64,000 bases of DNA from Bacillota bacterium (GCA_019420305.1 JAHZHL010000016.1:1-64000); one strand, 5' to 3'; counted from the stretch's first letter, positions 23,976 through 33,749 are shown. A program made the numbers and translations. The notes: generated by a model from the sequence alone, not told the origin.

Positions 23976-25466
23976 TTACAGGGGTTTATCAAATAAATCC
24001 GATTCTTTCTGAATCTTCTGCATACATTCTTTTAAAATGCCCATTCCCTTTTCAATCTGCCGCTCCGACGCGTAGGAATAGTTGAGTCTTATGTAGTTTC
24101 CCCGCGGATTCTGATCCGGAAAGAACAGTTCCCCCGTAAGAAAGGACACGCCCTGCTTTTCCGCTTCTTTTCGAAGCCGGGAAACATCAACCGCGGAAGG
24201 GAGCCGCACCCACAGATAGACCCCTCCCCGCGGTTTTCGGAAGGACAGGGGAACCGATCCGGAGATCTCCTGCAGACACCGGCACATGCGATCCCGTTTT
24301 TCCTTATAAATACGGCGAAAGTCCTCCAGCTTGCGCACATACGTCCCCTCTTTCAGGAACTGGCAGGCCAGATGCTGAGGCATCCACTCCAAGGTCACCA
24401 GCCGGACAGAAACCAGATTGCTCAGGCTCTTTATGATTTCTCTGGGAGCGATCAGAAAGGAAATACCCACGCCCGGAACCATGGTCAGAGAAAAGGAATA
24501 CATATAAATCACGTTTTCTCCCGGATCCATGGACTTCAGAGACGGAATCCGATCTCCCTCAAAAAATAGTTCCGAAGCTTCATCCTCTTCAATTAAAGGA
24601 ACCCGGTACTGGTAGGAAAGCTCCAGAAGCCGTTTCTTCCGCTCCATGGACATGCCGATTCCGGTAGGATTGTGATAGCTGCTGTTGACATAAATAAATC
24701 TGGGCTTGTGCGTCTCAATAAGGGGTCCCAGATTTTCACAGATCATTCCCTCCTCATCCATGGGAATAGGAACGACTTTGCCACCAGCCAGCTCAATCGC
24801 CCGGTAAACATCCGGTGAGTTGCTTTCCTCGGTAAACACCTTGTCTCCCGGCGACAGCAAAATTGTCACTAAAAAGTCCAGAGCTTGGTTGTTTTCCGAA
24901 AAAATCTGAATCTGCCCCGGATTTGCCAAAATGCCTTTCGTCCGCATAAAACCCGCGATTTCCTGACGGAGCGCCGGGTCACCCTGATAGGGAGTATAAA
25001 AATAGGAGGGCCGATCCCCCGCGCTGATAATCCGCGCAAGGCAGTCCGCAATCTCCTTTGCACTGTATACCTCACCGGCGGCCATTCCCGCGGCAAAAGA
25101 AACGCGGCTTTCGGTCTGGGGTTTTGAAACATAATCTTCAAACGCGCTCTGTAGTTCCCGATACTCTTTTTTAATAAGTCCCTGCCAGTTAACCGCTTTT
25201 TTTCTCTGGCCGTTTCTCCCTGTCTCCTGCCTGCAGGCAACCCGATAGCCGACGCCCTGGTAAGAAGAAAGCAGACCGTCAGCCTTCAGCTCATTGTATG
25301 CCCGCACCACTGTATTTCGATGAACGCCCAGATCCTTTGCCAGAGTCCTCTCGGAAGGAAGCGCGTAACCGTCCGAGAGCCTTCCGCTGAGGATCTGCTC
25401 CTTCAGCTGAGAGCGGATCTGTATGTATACCGGCGTTTTTAAAGCCCGATCGATCTTCAGGTTCAT
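23976..25466 (-). CDS. MocR-family transcription regulator
   Basis: A 496-residue GntR/aminotransferase fusion. Residues 1-75 form the winged helix (VYIQIRSQLKEQILSGRL, LPSERTLAKDLGVHRNTV); the rest is a class I aminotransferase fold. The usual PLP lysine position (around MYSFSLTMVPGVGISFLIAP) shows S-L-T in place of S-K, so the fold probably senses PLP or an amino-acid adduct without an internal aldimine at this site. It is 132 bases upstream of argF on the same strand and is the natural candidate regulator of the arginine deiminase genes. Confidence 0.88.
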   Translation of the reverse strand: MNLKIDRALKTPVYIQIRSQLKEQILSGRLSDGYALPSERTLAKDLGVHRNTVVRAYNELKADGLLSSYQGVGYRVACRQETGRNGQRKKAVNWQGLIKKEYRELQSAFEDYVSKPQTESRVSFAAGMAAGEVYSAKEIADCLARIISAGDRPSYFYTPYQGDPALRQEIAGFMRTKGILANPGQIQIFSENNQALDFLVTILLSPGDKVFTEESNSPDVYRAIELAGGKVVPIPMDEEGMICENLGPLIETHKPRFIYVNSSYHNPTGIGMSMERKKRLLELSYQYRVPLIEEDEASELFFEGDRIPSLKSMDPGENVIYMYSFSLTMVPGVGISFLIAPREIIKSLSNLVSVRLVTLEWMPQHLACQFLKEGTYVRKLEDFRRIYKEKRDRMCRCLQEISGSVPLSFRKPRGGVYLWVRLPSAVDVSRLRKEAEKQGVSFLTGELFFPDQNPRGNYIRLNYSYASERQIEKGMGILKECMQKIQKESDLFDKPL

Positions 25467-25471
25467 CTCTT

Positions 25472-26599
25472 TTACTTCCTTTTTCCATGGAATTGATAAT
25501 AACAGGTTTCCAGCCGCCCGTTATAAAGCTTTCTGCGCCGATCCGCCTCTCTTCCGATCCGTTCCTCGGTTTCTTTCTCTGTCGTGATGACAAAGAGCGA
25601 CCAGCCGGGATTTTCTTTCATATAGCGGCGGAAACTCTCATAGAGCCGGGCAATGGACGCTTCCTCGCCGATCCGCTGTCCATAGGGCGGATTGGTGATA
25701 ATGATGCCGTCGGTCACACTTCCGGGCGCAAGCTCCTCCACATCCGCGATCTGAAAACGGATGCAGTCGTCGACTCCCGCCTCGGCAGCGTTTTCCGCCG
25801 CGGCCTCAATAGCCCGCGCATTGGTATCTGAACCGCAAATCTGAAGATCCGCGTCATAACGGATTTCCTGATAGGCCTTCTGCCGTTCTTCTTTCCAGAT
25901 CCGCTTTGGAATCAGCTCCCACCCTTCGCTAGCAAAACTCCGGTTCAGTCCGGGAGCAATCTTTCTTCCGATCAGCGCCGCTTCAATGGGAATCGTTCCC
26001 GATCCGCAACAAGGGTCGACCAGCAGCCGTCCCTCTTTCCAAAAGGAAAGCTGTACCATGGCGGCCGCCAGGGTCTCCTTAATCGGCGCTTCTACCGCGC
26101 ATACCCGGTAGCCTCTCTTGTGCAGCCCGGTTCCGCTGGTATCTACCGTAACCGTTACCCGGTCTTTCAAAAGTGTAACCTTCACGGTATACTCGGCTCC
26201 GGTTTCCTCAAACTGCTCAATGCCGTAATATTCACTCAGACGCTCCACCATCGCTTTTTTGGTAATGCTCTGACAGCTGGGCACACTGTGGAGCGTGGAT
26301 TTGACGGAGCTTCCGGTCACCGTGAATTTCCCGTCCGGAGGGATCAGCTCCTCCCAGGCAATGCCCTTTATCTGCTGAAAAAGTTCTTCGAAGGTTTTCG
26401 CCGTGAACTCTCCCATTTTCAGCAGGACCCGATCCGCGCAGCGGAGCCACAAGTTGCTGCGCACGATCGCCCTTTCATCTCCCAGGTATGTGACTTTTCC
26501 GTCTTCTGTCTTTATGAGCCGGTATCCCAACTCCTGTATTTCCCTTTTTACCACCGCCTCCAGCCCGAAGGTGGCAGTGGCAATCAATTCCAGCTTCAA
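25472..26599 (-). CDS. THUMP-domain class I SAM-dependent RNA methyltransferase
   Basis: A 375-residue RlmL/YpsC-type enzyme that methylates the N2 of a guanine in 23S rRNA. An N-terminal ferredoxin-like and THUMP region (1-165) precedes the methyltransferase domain with VDPCCGSGTIPIEAAL and the catalytic NPPYGQR. Its ATG overlaps the mreB stop as ATGA, and its end is 5 bases from the MocR start. Confidence 0.9.
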   Translation of the reverse strand: MKLELIATATFGLEAVVKREIQELGYRLIKTEDGKVTYLGDERAIVRSNLWLRCADRVLLKMGEFTAKTFEELFQQIKGIAWEELIPPDGKFTVTGSSVKSTLHSVPSCQSITKKAMVERLSEYYGIEQFEETGAEYTVKVTLLKDRVTVTVDTSGTGLHKRGYRVCAVEAPIKETLAAAMVQLSFWKEGRLLVDPCCGSGTIPIEAALIGRKIAPGLNRSFASEGWELIPKRIWKEERQKAYQEIRYDADLQICGSDTNARAIEAAAENAAEAGVDDCIRFQIADVEELAPGSVTDGIIITNPPYGQRIGEEASIARLYESFRRYMKENPGWSLFVITTEKETEERIGREADRRRKLYNGRLETCYYQFHGKRK

Positions 26600-27618
26600 A
26601 TATAGATCTCCCTTCTGTTCATCTGACTTCTCTTTATTACATCCAGATTATCCAGCGCTTCGCCGGTTCCAATGGCTACGCAGGACTTGGCGTCTTCAGC
26701 GATCCTTACCCGGATTCCGGTCCGCTCCTGAATTCTTCGGTCAATTCCCCACAGGTAAGCGCCGCCTCCGGTAAGAACGATTCCAGCTCCGCTGATATCC
26801 GCCGCCAGTTCCGGCGGGGTTTTCTCCAGCACATTATGAACGGATTCGCAGATAATCGTCAATGGCTCGTCCAGAGCTTCCATAATTTCTTCCGATGTGA
26901 CGGGAATGGTTTTCGGAAGTCCGGTCACCAGATCTCTTCCTTTGCATTCCACAGAAATGCTTTCTTCCCGCGGATAAGCAGTCCCGATCCGGATTTTCAG
27001 ATCTTCTGCCGTACGTTCTCCGATATACAGATTGTGATGTTTTCGCAGATATTTGATAATCGACTCATCAAATCGGTCTCCGGCGACTTTTTCGGAAGCG
27101 CTGGTGACAATTCCTCCCATGGAGATCACGGCCACATCCGTAGTTCCACCTCCGATATCAATAATCATAATGCCGTCCGGCCGGGAAATATCAAGACCGG
27201 CGCCAATCGCCGCGGCAACCGGCTCTTCCATGAGGAACACAGACTTTCCTCCCGCCTGGCTGGCCGCTTCCCGTACTGCCCGTTTTTCAACTTCCGTCAC
27301 GCCGCTGGGTACGCATACCATCAGCTTCGGGCGGAAAAATTTGCTGCTGCCGCAGGCTTTGCGGATAAAGTATTTGAGCATGCGCTCTGTCACGTCATAA
27401 TCCGATATGACACCATCTTTCAGCGGTCGTACCGCTACAATACTCGCGGGCGTCCTTCCCAGCATCTCTCTCGCTTCCTCGCCCACCGCCAGAATCTCTT
27501 TCGACTCTTTGTCAATGGCGACCACGGACGGCTCGTTCAAAACAATTCCCTGCCCTTTAATATAAACCAGGACATTGGCCGTTCCCAAATCAATTCCAAC
27601 TTCCTCTGTAAATCCCAA
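26596..27618 (-). CDS. mreB: rod shape-determining protein MreB/Mbl
   Basis: A 340-residue bacterial actin that guides lateral wall synthesis. It shows the actin phosphate loops (GIDLGTANVLVY, MIIDIGGGTTDVAVIS) and the adenosine loop (IVLTGGGAYLWGIDRRI). The start is TTG, with GAGGAGG seven bases upstream. In many Clostridia this paralogue (Mbl) follows spoIIID on the same strand; here the two are divergent across a 580-base gap. Confidence 0.93.
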   Translation of the reverse strand: MGFTEEVGIDLGTANVLVYIKGQGIVLNEPSVVAIDKESKEILAVGEEAREMLGRTPASIVAVRPLKDGVISDYDVTERMLKYFIRKACGSSKFFRPKLMVCVPSGVTEVEKRAVREAASQAGGKSVFLMEEPVAAAIGAGLDISRPDGIMIIDIGGGTTDVAVISMGGIVTSASEKVAGDRFDESIIKYLRKHHNLYIGERTAEDLKIRIGTAYPREESISVECKGRDLVTGLPKTIPVTSEEIMEALDEPLTIICESVHNVLEKTPPELAADISGAGIVLTGGGAYLWGIDRRIQERTGIRVRIAEDAKSCVAIGTGEALDNLDVIKRSQMNRREIYI

Positions 27619-27654
27619 TTTGCTACCTCCTCTATTCTAGCAGTTTGTGTTTAG

Positions 27655-28120
27655 TTTTGCCAGAGCGTAAGGAAAATATTGATAAAGAATCACAGGAAAT
27701 TAATTTCCGCAAATTCCGGCAAAAAATTGCCGTTCCGGAAATGGAGGAGCAATGCTTTCGCGAATCGCTCACATTTTTATTCCCATACATTTCGTTTATA
27801 TAAATAAGTAGTGATTTCTATTTTTGTTCCGACCGTTTATTCTGGCACATTATTTGCTTATATTATATAACGTATTTAAATCTGTCAGCGCATACGCAGT
27901 GGGGTGCCAGCGCTGCATATTCACGGTTCTCGTATATGCGGCGCTGATTCCTGCTAATCCCTTTATAGGGAGAATGCCGTATTTTCTTATAAATCAAAAC
28001 AATGCGGTCCTGTTCCGCGAAATACAAGTTTTTCATACCGGGGATCTTCATAGTGCTTTTTATGAGGCTCCTTTTCTTTTGCGAAGAATACCTCCCTCCG
28101 GAAATTCTTATGTAAAGATT
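27655..28120. other. long intergenic stretch without a supported gene
   Basis: Between mreB and spoIIID. It holds a small perfect hairpin (CGGCAA/TTGCCG at 27717-27732). The open frames on both strands lack ribosome binding sites and resemble no protein I know. I see no clear riboswitch or repeat. Confidence 0.4.
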
Positions 28121-28124
28121 TCAA

Positions 28125-28153
28125 GCATAACCATCTCTTTCTTTTCATATATT
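28125..28153 (+). promoter_or_regulatory. candidate sigma-E promoter of spoIIID
   Basis: CATATATT (28146-28153) fits the sigma-E -10 pattern CATAnnnT, and GCATAAC begins at 28125, with an imperfect -35 at the right spacing. SpoIIID is a sigma-E gene in Bacillus, so the location is expected. Confidence 0.45.
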
Positions 28154-28216
28154 GTGATATCCAAATGGTTAATTTTAGCCGTTTAAATATTACAAGAGGT
28201 GGTGAACGGTCTTAAC

Positions 28217-28471
28217 ATGAAAGATTACATAGAAGAGAGAGTACTGGAGCTGGCCGGCTATATCATAGAAACAGGCGCGACAGTCCGAGCAGCAGCAAAA
28301 AAATTTCGGATCTCCAAATCAACAGTACACAAGGACATCACAGAACGGCTCCTTGAGATAAACCCCGGGCTGGCCGCGCAGGTCAAAACGGTTCTGGATA
28401 ACAACAAGGCAGAGCGCCATATCCGAGGCGGACTCGCTACAAAGGAAAAATATCAGCACACAGCAAAATAG
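28217..28471 (+). CDS. spoIIID: stage III sporulation transcription regulator SpoIIID
   Basis: An 84-residue helix-turn-helix regulator of mother-cell genes in sporulation. The motif AAAKKFRISKSTVHKDITER and the basic tail RHIRGGLATKEKY match SpoIIID closely. The family start MKDYIEERV is at 28217; GTG codons just upstream overlap the AGAGGTGG site. A strong terminator follows directly. Confidence 0.96.
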   Translation: MKDYIEERVLELAGYIIETGATVRAAAKKFRISKSTVHKDITERLLEINPGLAAQVKTVLDNNKAERHIRGGLATKEKYQHTAK

Positions 28472-28474
28472 TAA

Positions 28475-28518
28475 AAAAAGTATCGCTGAACGAGTGGCTT
28501 CATGCAGCGATACTTTTT
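28475..28518. terminator. bidirectional terminator between spoIIID and ftsH
   Basis: A perfect 14-bp stem (AAAAAGTATCGCTG at 28475-28488 with 28505-28518) has A and T runs on both sides and lies between two convergent genes. Confidence 0.92.
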
Positions 28519-28544
28519 ATAAGAAAATCCGGATCCCGATACTC

Positions 28545-30389
28545 TTACTGGCCTCGATTCAGGATTTCCATGAATTCTTCTCCTGTAATGGTTTCGTGTT
28601 CGTACAGGTAACCGGCCAGTTCATGCAGCTTTTGTTCTTGTTCCTTCAGAATATTCATAGCTTTCTCATACTGGCTTTTAATCATTTCCACGACCTGCCG
28701 GTCCACCTGGGTCTGTGTTTCATCCGAACACGCCATGGAAGCGTCTCCACCCAGATATCGGTTGCTGACTCCCTGCAGCGCCGTCATGCCAAAGGAATCA
28801 CTCATTCCATACTGCGCGATCATGGCTCTCGCGATTTTGGTCGCTTGTTCGATATCATTTGACGCGCCTGTCGTAATGGAGTGGAAGATCAGTTCTTCAG
28901 CGGCACGTCCGCCTGTCAGAGTCGCGACTTTGTTTTCCAGCTCTTCTTTGGACATCAGAAAATGTTCCTGATCTTCTACCTGCATCGTATATCCCAGCGC
29001 TCCGGAGGTTCTCGGTATGATCGTGATTTTATGTACCGGGGCCGAATTATTCTGCATAGCCGCAACCAAGGCATGACCAATCTCATGGTAAGCGACGATT
29101 TCCTTTTCCTCTTTGGAAAGGACTCTGCTCTTCTTCTGGTATCCCGCGATTACCACCTCAATACTCTCTTCCAGATCTTCCTGAGTCGCGCAGCCTCTGC
29201 CGTCCCGTACAGCTCTCAGCGCCGCTTCATTGACTACATTGGCAAGCTCCGCGCCGGAGGCGCCTACTGCCGCTTTCGCGATTTCGTGAAAATCCACATC
29301 ATCCGCAATCCGGATCTTTTTTGCGTGAACTTTCAGGATTTCTTCTCTTCCCTGAAGATCCGGAAGCTCCACCGGAATCCGCCGGTCAAATCTTCCCGGT
29401 CTCAAAAGAGCCGGGTCCAGAGAATCCGGCCGATTGGTCGCCGCCAGAATCACAACGCCTTTGGAACCGTCGAATCCATCCATCTCCGTCAAAAGCTGGT
29501 TCAGTGTCTGCTCCCGCTCATCGTTTCCGCCGGCAAACTGGCCGTCCCGCTTCTTGCCGATGGTATCAATTTCATCGATAAATACAATACACGGAGCCTT
29601 TTCCGCTGCCTGTTTGAATAAATCACGCACTTTGGCGGCTCCCATTCCCACAAACATTTCCACGAATTCTGATCCGGATATGGAGAAGAAAGGAACTTCC
29701 GCTTCTCCCGCCACTGCCTTCGCAAGCAATGTTTTCCCGGTTCCCGGAGGCCCTACAAGCAGCGCGCCCTTTGGCATCTGGGCACCGATTTCCTGATACT
29801 TACGCGGATTATGCAGAAAGTCCACAATCTCCTGCAGCAATTCTTTCGCTTCGTCTTCTCCCGCCACATCCGAAAATTTAATACCGTCTGTGGATTTCAC
29901 ATAGATCTTGGCGTTGCTTTTTCCAAAGGACATGGCTCCCGGGCCACCGCCCATCATACTCCCCATTCTCTTGCTCAGGACTCGCCCCATAAACATAAAG
30001 ATAATGAGCGGAACGGCGATGAAGATCACCATTTGCAGCAACGGAGACATTTCCCTCACAATTTTCTGTGAAAAAATCGCTCCCGACTGATATAGCCTGT
30101 CTACCAGGTTATCATCCTGAATTCGTCCGGTCTGGTAGACAATATCATTGCCCTCCTGTCTGTCGCTTTTTAAGGTATAGTAGATGACATCATCTTCAAT
30201 CGTAACTTCCTGCACCTGCTTTTTATCAATACTGGAAAGGAAGTCATTATATTCCGCCTCTTTTACCGTATTTCCCCCCATCATAGGCGCAAGGAACATG
30301 TTCAGGAGCACGATAACAAGCAATGCTCCAATCCAGTAATAGATCAGCGGGCGCTTGTTTGGCTTTCCCCCGTTTCCGTTTTGATCCAT
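28545..30389 (-). CDS. ftsH: ATP-dependent zinc metalloprotease FtsH
   Basis: A 614-residue membrane-anchored AAA+ protease. Two membrane helices flank a small extracytoplasmic domain; the AAA module has GPPGTGKT and the second region of homology, and the M41 zinc site is HEIGH at about 435-439. The start at 30389 gives GGGGAG a seven-base spacing; an ATG two codons earlier is too close to it. It is the last gene of a leftward group from pyrG. Confidence 0.96.
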   Translation of the reverse strand: MDQNGNGGKPNKRPLIYYWIGALLVIVLLNMFLAPMMGGNTVKEAEYNDFLSSIDKKQVQEVTIEDDVIYYTLKSDRQEGNDIVYQTGRIQDDNLVDRLYQSGAIFSQKIVREMSPLLQMVIFIAVPLIIFMFMGRVLSKRMGSMMGGGPGAMSFGKSNAKIYVKSTDGIKFSDVAGEDEAKELLQEIVDFLHNPRKYQEIGAQMPKGALLVGPPGTGKTLLAKAVAGEAEVPFFSISGSEFVEMFVGMGAAKVRDLFKQAAEKAPCIVFIDEIDTIGKKRDGQFAGGNDEREQTLNQLLTEMDGFDGSKGVVILAATNRPDSLDPALLRPGRFDRRIPVELPDLQGREEILKVHAKKIRIADDVDFHEIAKAAVGASGAELANVVNEAALRAVRDGRGCATQEDLEESIEVVIAGYQKKSRVLSKEEKEIVAYHEIGHALVAAMQNNSAPVHKITIIPRTSGALGYTMQVEDQEHFLMSKEELENKVATLTGGRAAEELIFHSITTGASNDIEQATKIARAMIAQYGMSDSFGMTALQGVSNRYLGGDASMACSDETQTQVDRQVVEMIKSQYEKAMNILKEQEQKLHELAGYLYEHETITGEEFMEILNRGQ

Positions 30390-30418
30390 TTCCATTCTCC
30401 CCTTTCTTTCGTTTTCTA

Positions 30419-31042
30419 TTAGATTTTCGGCGGCGCGCTTCGCTCCGTCGGTTTTCCCGTATGTGACCGCAACATTTCCTCCATATCTTGTTTGTCCGGC
30501 GTCCTCTTTAATTCCGTAATCTGATTAAGCATCCAGATTAAAACGATAACCTGCCCCAGCAGTTCGAAAAGCCGCAGGAAAATCCATCCTGTAAAAATGC
30601 CGGCAAATCCCACCATGGAAAGGACCAGCATTCCGACAGGAAACCCTTTTTTCCATCCCCGCAGCAGATTTGTACCTTTGACATCCTCCATCGCGCAGAA
30701 CAGATTCTCGCAGATTCCGATCAGAAATAGATACCAGATCCCGTTTTCCAGAATCTCAAAGATCCAGAGATTCGGGACCGTGCCTACTATAACCAGATTA
30801 TAGTAGCCGACCATTCCAAGCCAAAAGATCATTCCTTGTCCACATCGCGTTTTCATCTGCGCAAAATATACCTCTCCGTCTTCCTGCGTCAAAAATATCT
30901 GCGCCGCAACGGATAAAAACAGCAGACCGATGATCCGGGTAGACATTCCGGACAGAATAAAATCAATCCGCACAGCCGGAATCAGAAAAAGTATCCCCCA
31001 AAAGAGACGACTGTAAGCCTTTGACCGCGTTATTTCAGTCAT
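30419..31042 (-). CDS. polytopic membrane protein, unknown family
   Basis: A 207-residue protein with about five membrane helices and a charged C-terminal tail of about 40 residues ending in a Pro-rich stretch. The family is not recognised. It overlaps the preceding gene by eight bases and lies 29 bases ahead of ftsH. GGGAGG is upstream of the ATG. The tight coupling with the next entry suggests the two act as a pair at the membrane. Confidence 0.65.
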   Translation of the reverse strand: MTEITRSKAYSRLFWGILFLIPAVRIDFILSGMSTRIIGLLFLSVAAQIFLTQEDGEVYFAQMKTRCGQGMIFWLGMVGYYNLVIVGTVPNLWIFEILENGIWYLFLIGICENLFCAMEDVKGTNLLRGWKKGFPVGMLVLSMVGFAGIFTGWIFLRLFELLGQVIVLIWMLNQITELKRTPDKQDMEEMLRSHTGKPTERSAPPKI

Positions 31043-31643
31043 TCTGCTCGCCTCCCTTCTTTACAAGAGAGAGGAAGTCAAGAAAAGGCATCTGACAAAC
31101 AGTGGTAAACTCCCCGTATCGATTTGGTTCGGTCCAGTTTCCGCCGAAGGGATGAACGACAATTTTTCCCAAATCCGCAGTAATTTTCCTTCCATTATCC
31201 AGGCTGACCGTACATTCCGATAAAACAAAGGGGTTCCCCCTCTTCTCCAGATCCGTTTTAAAGCTTCCATCCACCGCGAAGGTTTCTTTTTTGACTGTAT
31301 AAGGACCTCGATTTTTATAAACGCCTGTATCCTGCTCCTCTTCGAATACAAAATCCTCCCACGCAGAATCATTCACTGCCCACAAATTATGATCCGGATT
31401 GTCATCAAAGGCAATGCTCCGGATTCTCCTGGGATCCCCCACATTTGTAACGTATGTAAGAGAGAAGGCTTCATATCCGCCTTCCTCATCCTCTTCCAGG
31501 GAGATCTCCTGATAAAGAGGGAGAATCCTTGGAGCGGGAAGCAGAAAGTAAAATGCCGCAGCCAGACCCGTCGCCGTGATAAACAGAATAACGGCAGATA
31601 CAATGACGGCGCTCCTGCACGCCGCAAAGATACGCTTTTTCAT
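31035..31643 (-). CDS. membrane-anchored extracytoplasmic protein, unknown family
   Basis: A 202-residue protein with an N-terminal helix (about 9-35) and an acidic, beta-rich outer domain (YEAFSLTYVTNVGDPRRIRS, WTEPNRYGEFTTVCQMPFLD). The start at 31643 has AAAGGAGG upstream; nine in-frame codons before it are excluded. No family is recognised. It is co-transcribed with the polytopic protein that follows. Confidence 0.65.
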   Translation of the reverse strand: MKKRIFAACRSAVIVSAVILFITATGLAAAFYFLLPAPRILPLYQEISLEEDEEGGYEAFSLTYVTNVGDPRRIRSIAFDDNPDHNLWAVNDSAWEDFVFEEEQDTGVYKNRGPYTVKKETFAVDGSFKTDLEKRGNPFVLSECTVSLDNGRKITADLGKIVVHPFGGNWTEPNRYGEFTTVCQMPFLDFLSLVKKGGEQND

Positions 31644-31712
31644 AACCGTTCCTCCTTTATTGTTATACACGCTTTCAGTATACCAGAAGAACGGCTTTCT
31701 GTCCTTATTTTT

Positions 31713-33317
31713 TTAATCCTGCCCGCAGTGTTCCGCGGCTTTTACAAATTCGCGGAACAGCGGATGGGCCCGGTTGGGGCGGCTCTTGAATTCCGGATGG
31801 TACTGAACGCCGACGAAATAACGATGCTTGGGGATTTCCACCGCTTCCACCAGCCTTTCGTCAGGGGAAGTTCCGGCAATCTTCATTCCCGCCGCTTCAA
31901 AGGCTTCCCGGTACTGGTTGTTAAATTCGTATCTGTGGCGGTGGCGTTCTGCGATTTCACTTGTTCCATAGGCTCTTTCCAAAACGGTTCCTTTGCGAAC
32001 CTTGCACGGATAAGCGCCCAAGCGCATCGTGCCTCCTTTCGGAATATCACCCGACTGATCCGGCATAAAATCAATCACCTTATGCTCTGCGTTCTCATCA
32101 AATTCTCCGGAATTGGCGTCCGCAAGTCCTAAAACATTTCTCGCGAATTCGATGACCGCAATCTGCATGCCCAAACAAATTCCGAAATACGGTATGTCCC
32201 TTTCTCTCGCGAAACGGGCGGCTGTAATTTTTCCCTCAATCCCGCGATCCCCAAATCCTCCGGGAACCAAAATTCCCTGAGCATCACCAAGGAGCGTCTC
32301 CACCGTATTCTCCGTCACTTCTTCGGCTTCCACCCACTCGATCTGCACTCTGCATCCGTTCTCATATCCACCGTGGCGAAGAGCCTCGGCTACGGAAAGA
32401 TACGCGTCGTGCAGTTTTATATATTTACCCACAATCGCGATTTTTACACATTTGTTCCGGGCCTTAATCCGCTTTACCATCTCTTCCCATTCTGCCATTT
32501 CGCAGGGACCCGCGTTGATTCCAAGCTCTCTGCATACGATCCAGGAAAAATTATGCTTTTCCAGCATCAGCGGCGCTTCATAAAGAACCGGCAGCGTCCG
32601 GTTTTCGATGACGCAGTCCAGCTTTACATTGCAAAACAGGGCGATCTTTTCACGAATGCTTTCATCAATCGGTTCATCCGCCCGCATGACAATGATATCC
32701 GGAGAAAGTCCCATACCCTGCATTTCCTTGACCGAATGCTGCGTTGGCTTTGATTTGTGTTCCCCGGAGCTTTTCAGATAGGGCACCAGGGTCACATGGA
32801 TAAACAAGCAGTTTTCTTTGCCCTGTTCCAGTGAAATCTGCCGGATGGCCTCCAGGAAGGGCTGGCTTTCAATGTCCCCTACGGTACCCCCGATTTCGGT
32901 AATGATCACTTCCGCGTTGCCGGTATTTCCCACCTGATAAATGAACTCCTTGATCTCGTTTGTAATGTGGGGAATAACCTGAACGGTATTTCCCAGATAT
33001 TCCCCCTGACGCTCTTTGTTCAGTACGTTCCAGTAAACCTTCCCTGTCGTCAGGTTGGAATATTTGTTCAGGTTTTCATCAATAAACCGCTCGTAATGTC
33101 CCAGATCCAGATCCGTTTCCGCTCCGTCTTCGGTCACGAACACTTCCCCGTGCTGATAAGGACTCATAGTTCCCGGGTCTACATTGATATACGGATCCAG
33201 TTTCTGAGCAGCGACTTTAAGCCCTCTGGCTTTTAAAAGCCTCCCCAGAGAAGCGGCGGTAATTCCCTTTCCGAGACCGGACACAACGCCGCCGGTTACA
33301 AAAATATACTTCTTCAT
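31713..33317 (-). CDS. pyrG: CTP synthase
   Basis: A 534-residue enzyme that makes CTP from UTP and glutamine. The N-terminal synthase domain begins KYIFVTGGVVSGLGKGITAA and the C-terminal glutaminase domain has the nucleophile in PYFGICLGMQ and the His-Glu pair near the end (GVQYHPEFKSRP). AGAGGAG precedes the ATG. A long structured leader lies upstream. Confidence 0.97.
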   Translation of the reverse strand: MKKYIFVTGGVVSGLGKGITAASLGRLLKARGLKVAAQKLDPYINVDPGTMSPYQHGEVFVTEDGAETDLDLGHYERFIDENLNKYSNLTTGKVYWNVLNKERQGEYLGNTVQVIPHITNEIKEFIYQVGNTGNAEVIITEIGGTVGDIESQPFLEAIRQISLEQGKENCLFIHVTLVPYLKSSGEHKSKPTQHSVKEMQGMGLSPDIIVMRADEPIDESIREKIALFCNVKLDCVIENRTLPVLYEAPLMLEKHNFSWIVCRELGINAGPCEMAEWEEMVKRIKARNKCVKIAIVGKYIKLHDAYLSVAEALRHGGYENGCRVQIEWVEAEEVTENTVETLLGDAQGILVPGGFGDRGIEGKITAARFARERDIPYFGICLGMQIAVIEFARNVLGLADANSGEFDENAEHKVIDFMPDQSGDIPKGGTMRLGAYPCKVRKGTVLERAYGTSEIAERHRHRYEFNNQYREAFEAAGMKIAGTSPDERLVEAVEIPKHRYFVGVQYHPEFKSRPNRAHPLFREFVKAAEHCGQD

Positions 33318-33520
33318 ATACTTACTCCTCTCTTATAGTTCTGTGGTTTTAAGGTTTGCGGTTTTGCGGGAAACTCGGCCAACGCTCCAACGCTTCTTTT
33401 TCCGGCGCGTTTTCATTGTAAGCCCGCAGCCTCCCGGCCTGCAGCTCCGGTTCACAGCTTCCGATTTCTCCCGACTTCTCGCGGTCTCGGTTTCTCACCG
33501 GTCCGCCAATTAAAAAAGCG

Positions 33521-33608
33521 CCCGTAAAATAAAAAAGATAAGGCACCGCGGCGTTTTGAGTGAGAAGGATAACTAAGACCCCTCATCGCCGTCTTTCCTT
33601 ATATCTTT
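33521..33608 (-). promoter_or_regulatory. structured pyrG leader with intrinsic terminator (candidate attenuator)
   Basis: On the minus strand AAAGATATAAGG (33597-33608) can pair with CCTTATCTTT (33534-33543), and CGGCG/CGCCG forms an inner stem; TTTTTTATTTT follows. It is about 200 bases upstream of the pyrG start, in the right orientation, with a perfect TATAAT at 33649-33654 ahead of it. CTP synthase genes of Gram-positives are often controlled by leader termination, though the sequence is not a known class to me. Confidence 0.5.
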
Positions 33609-33749
33609 CATTCTCGTGCACTTGAATTTAATTATTACTATGCTAAAAATTATACTATAAATTTTCCCTGAGCACCAGTCTTTTTTTGTGTTTTATGGTA
33701 CGATATAAAATAGATTTTATCCGATTTTCGGACTACAGGAGGACAACTT

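Noticed and set aside
27824..28186. 120-codon open frame on the plus strand between mreB and spoIIID
   Set aside because: No ribosome binding site, odd composition and no resemblance to known proteins; it also overlaps the likely spoIIID promoter.
31389..32132. Plus-strand open frame antisense to pyrG and its neighbour
   Set aside because: No start signal and covers two supported genes on the other strand.
33349..33546. 65-codon leftward open frame in the pyrG leader
   Set aside because: Starts with GTG inside the terminator stem and has no ribosome binding site.
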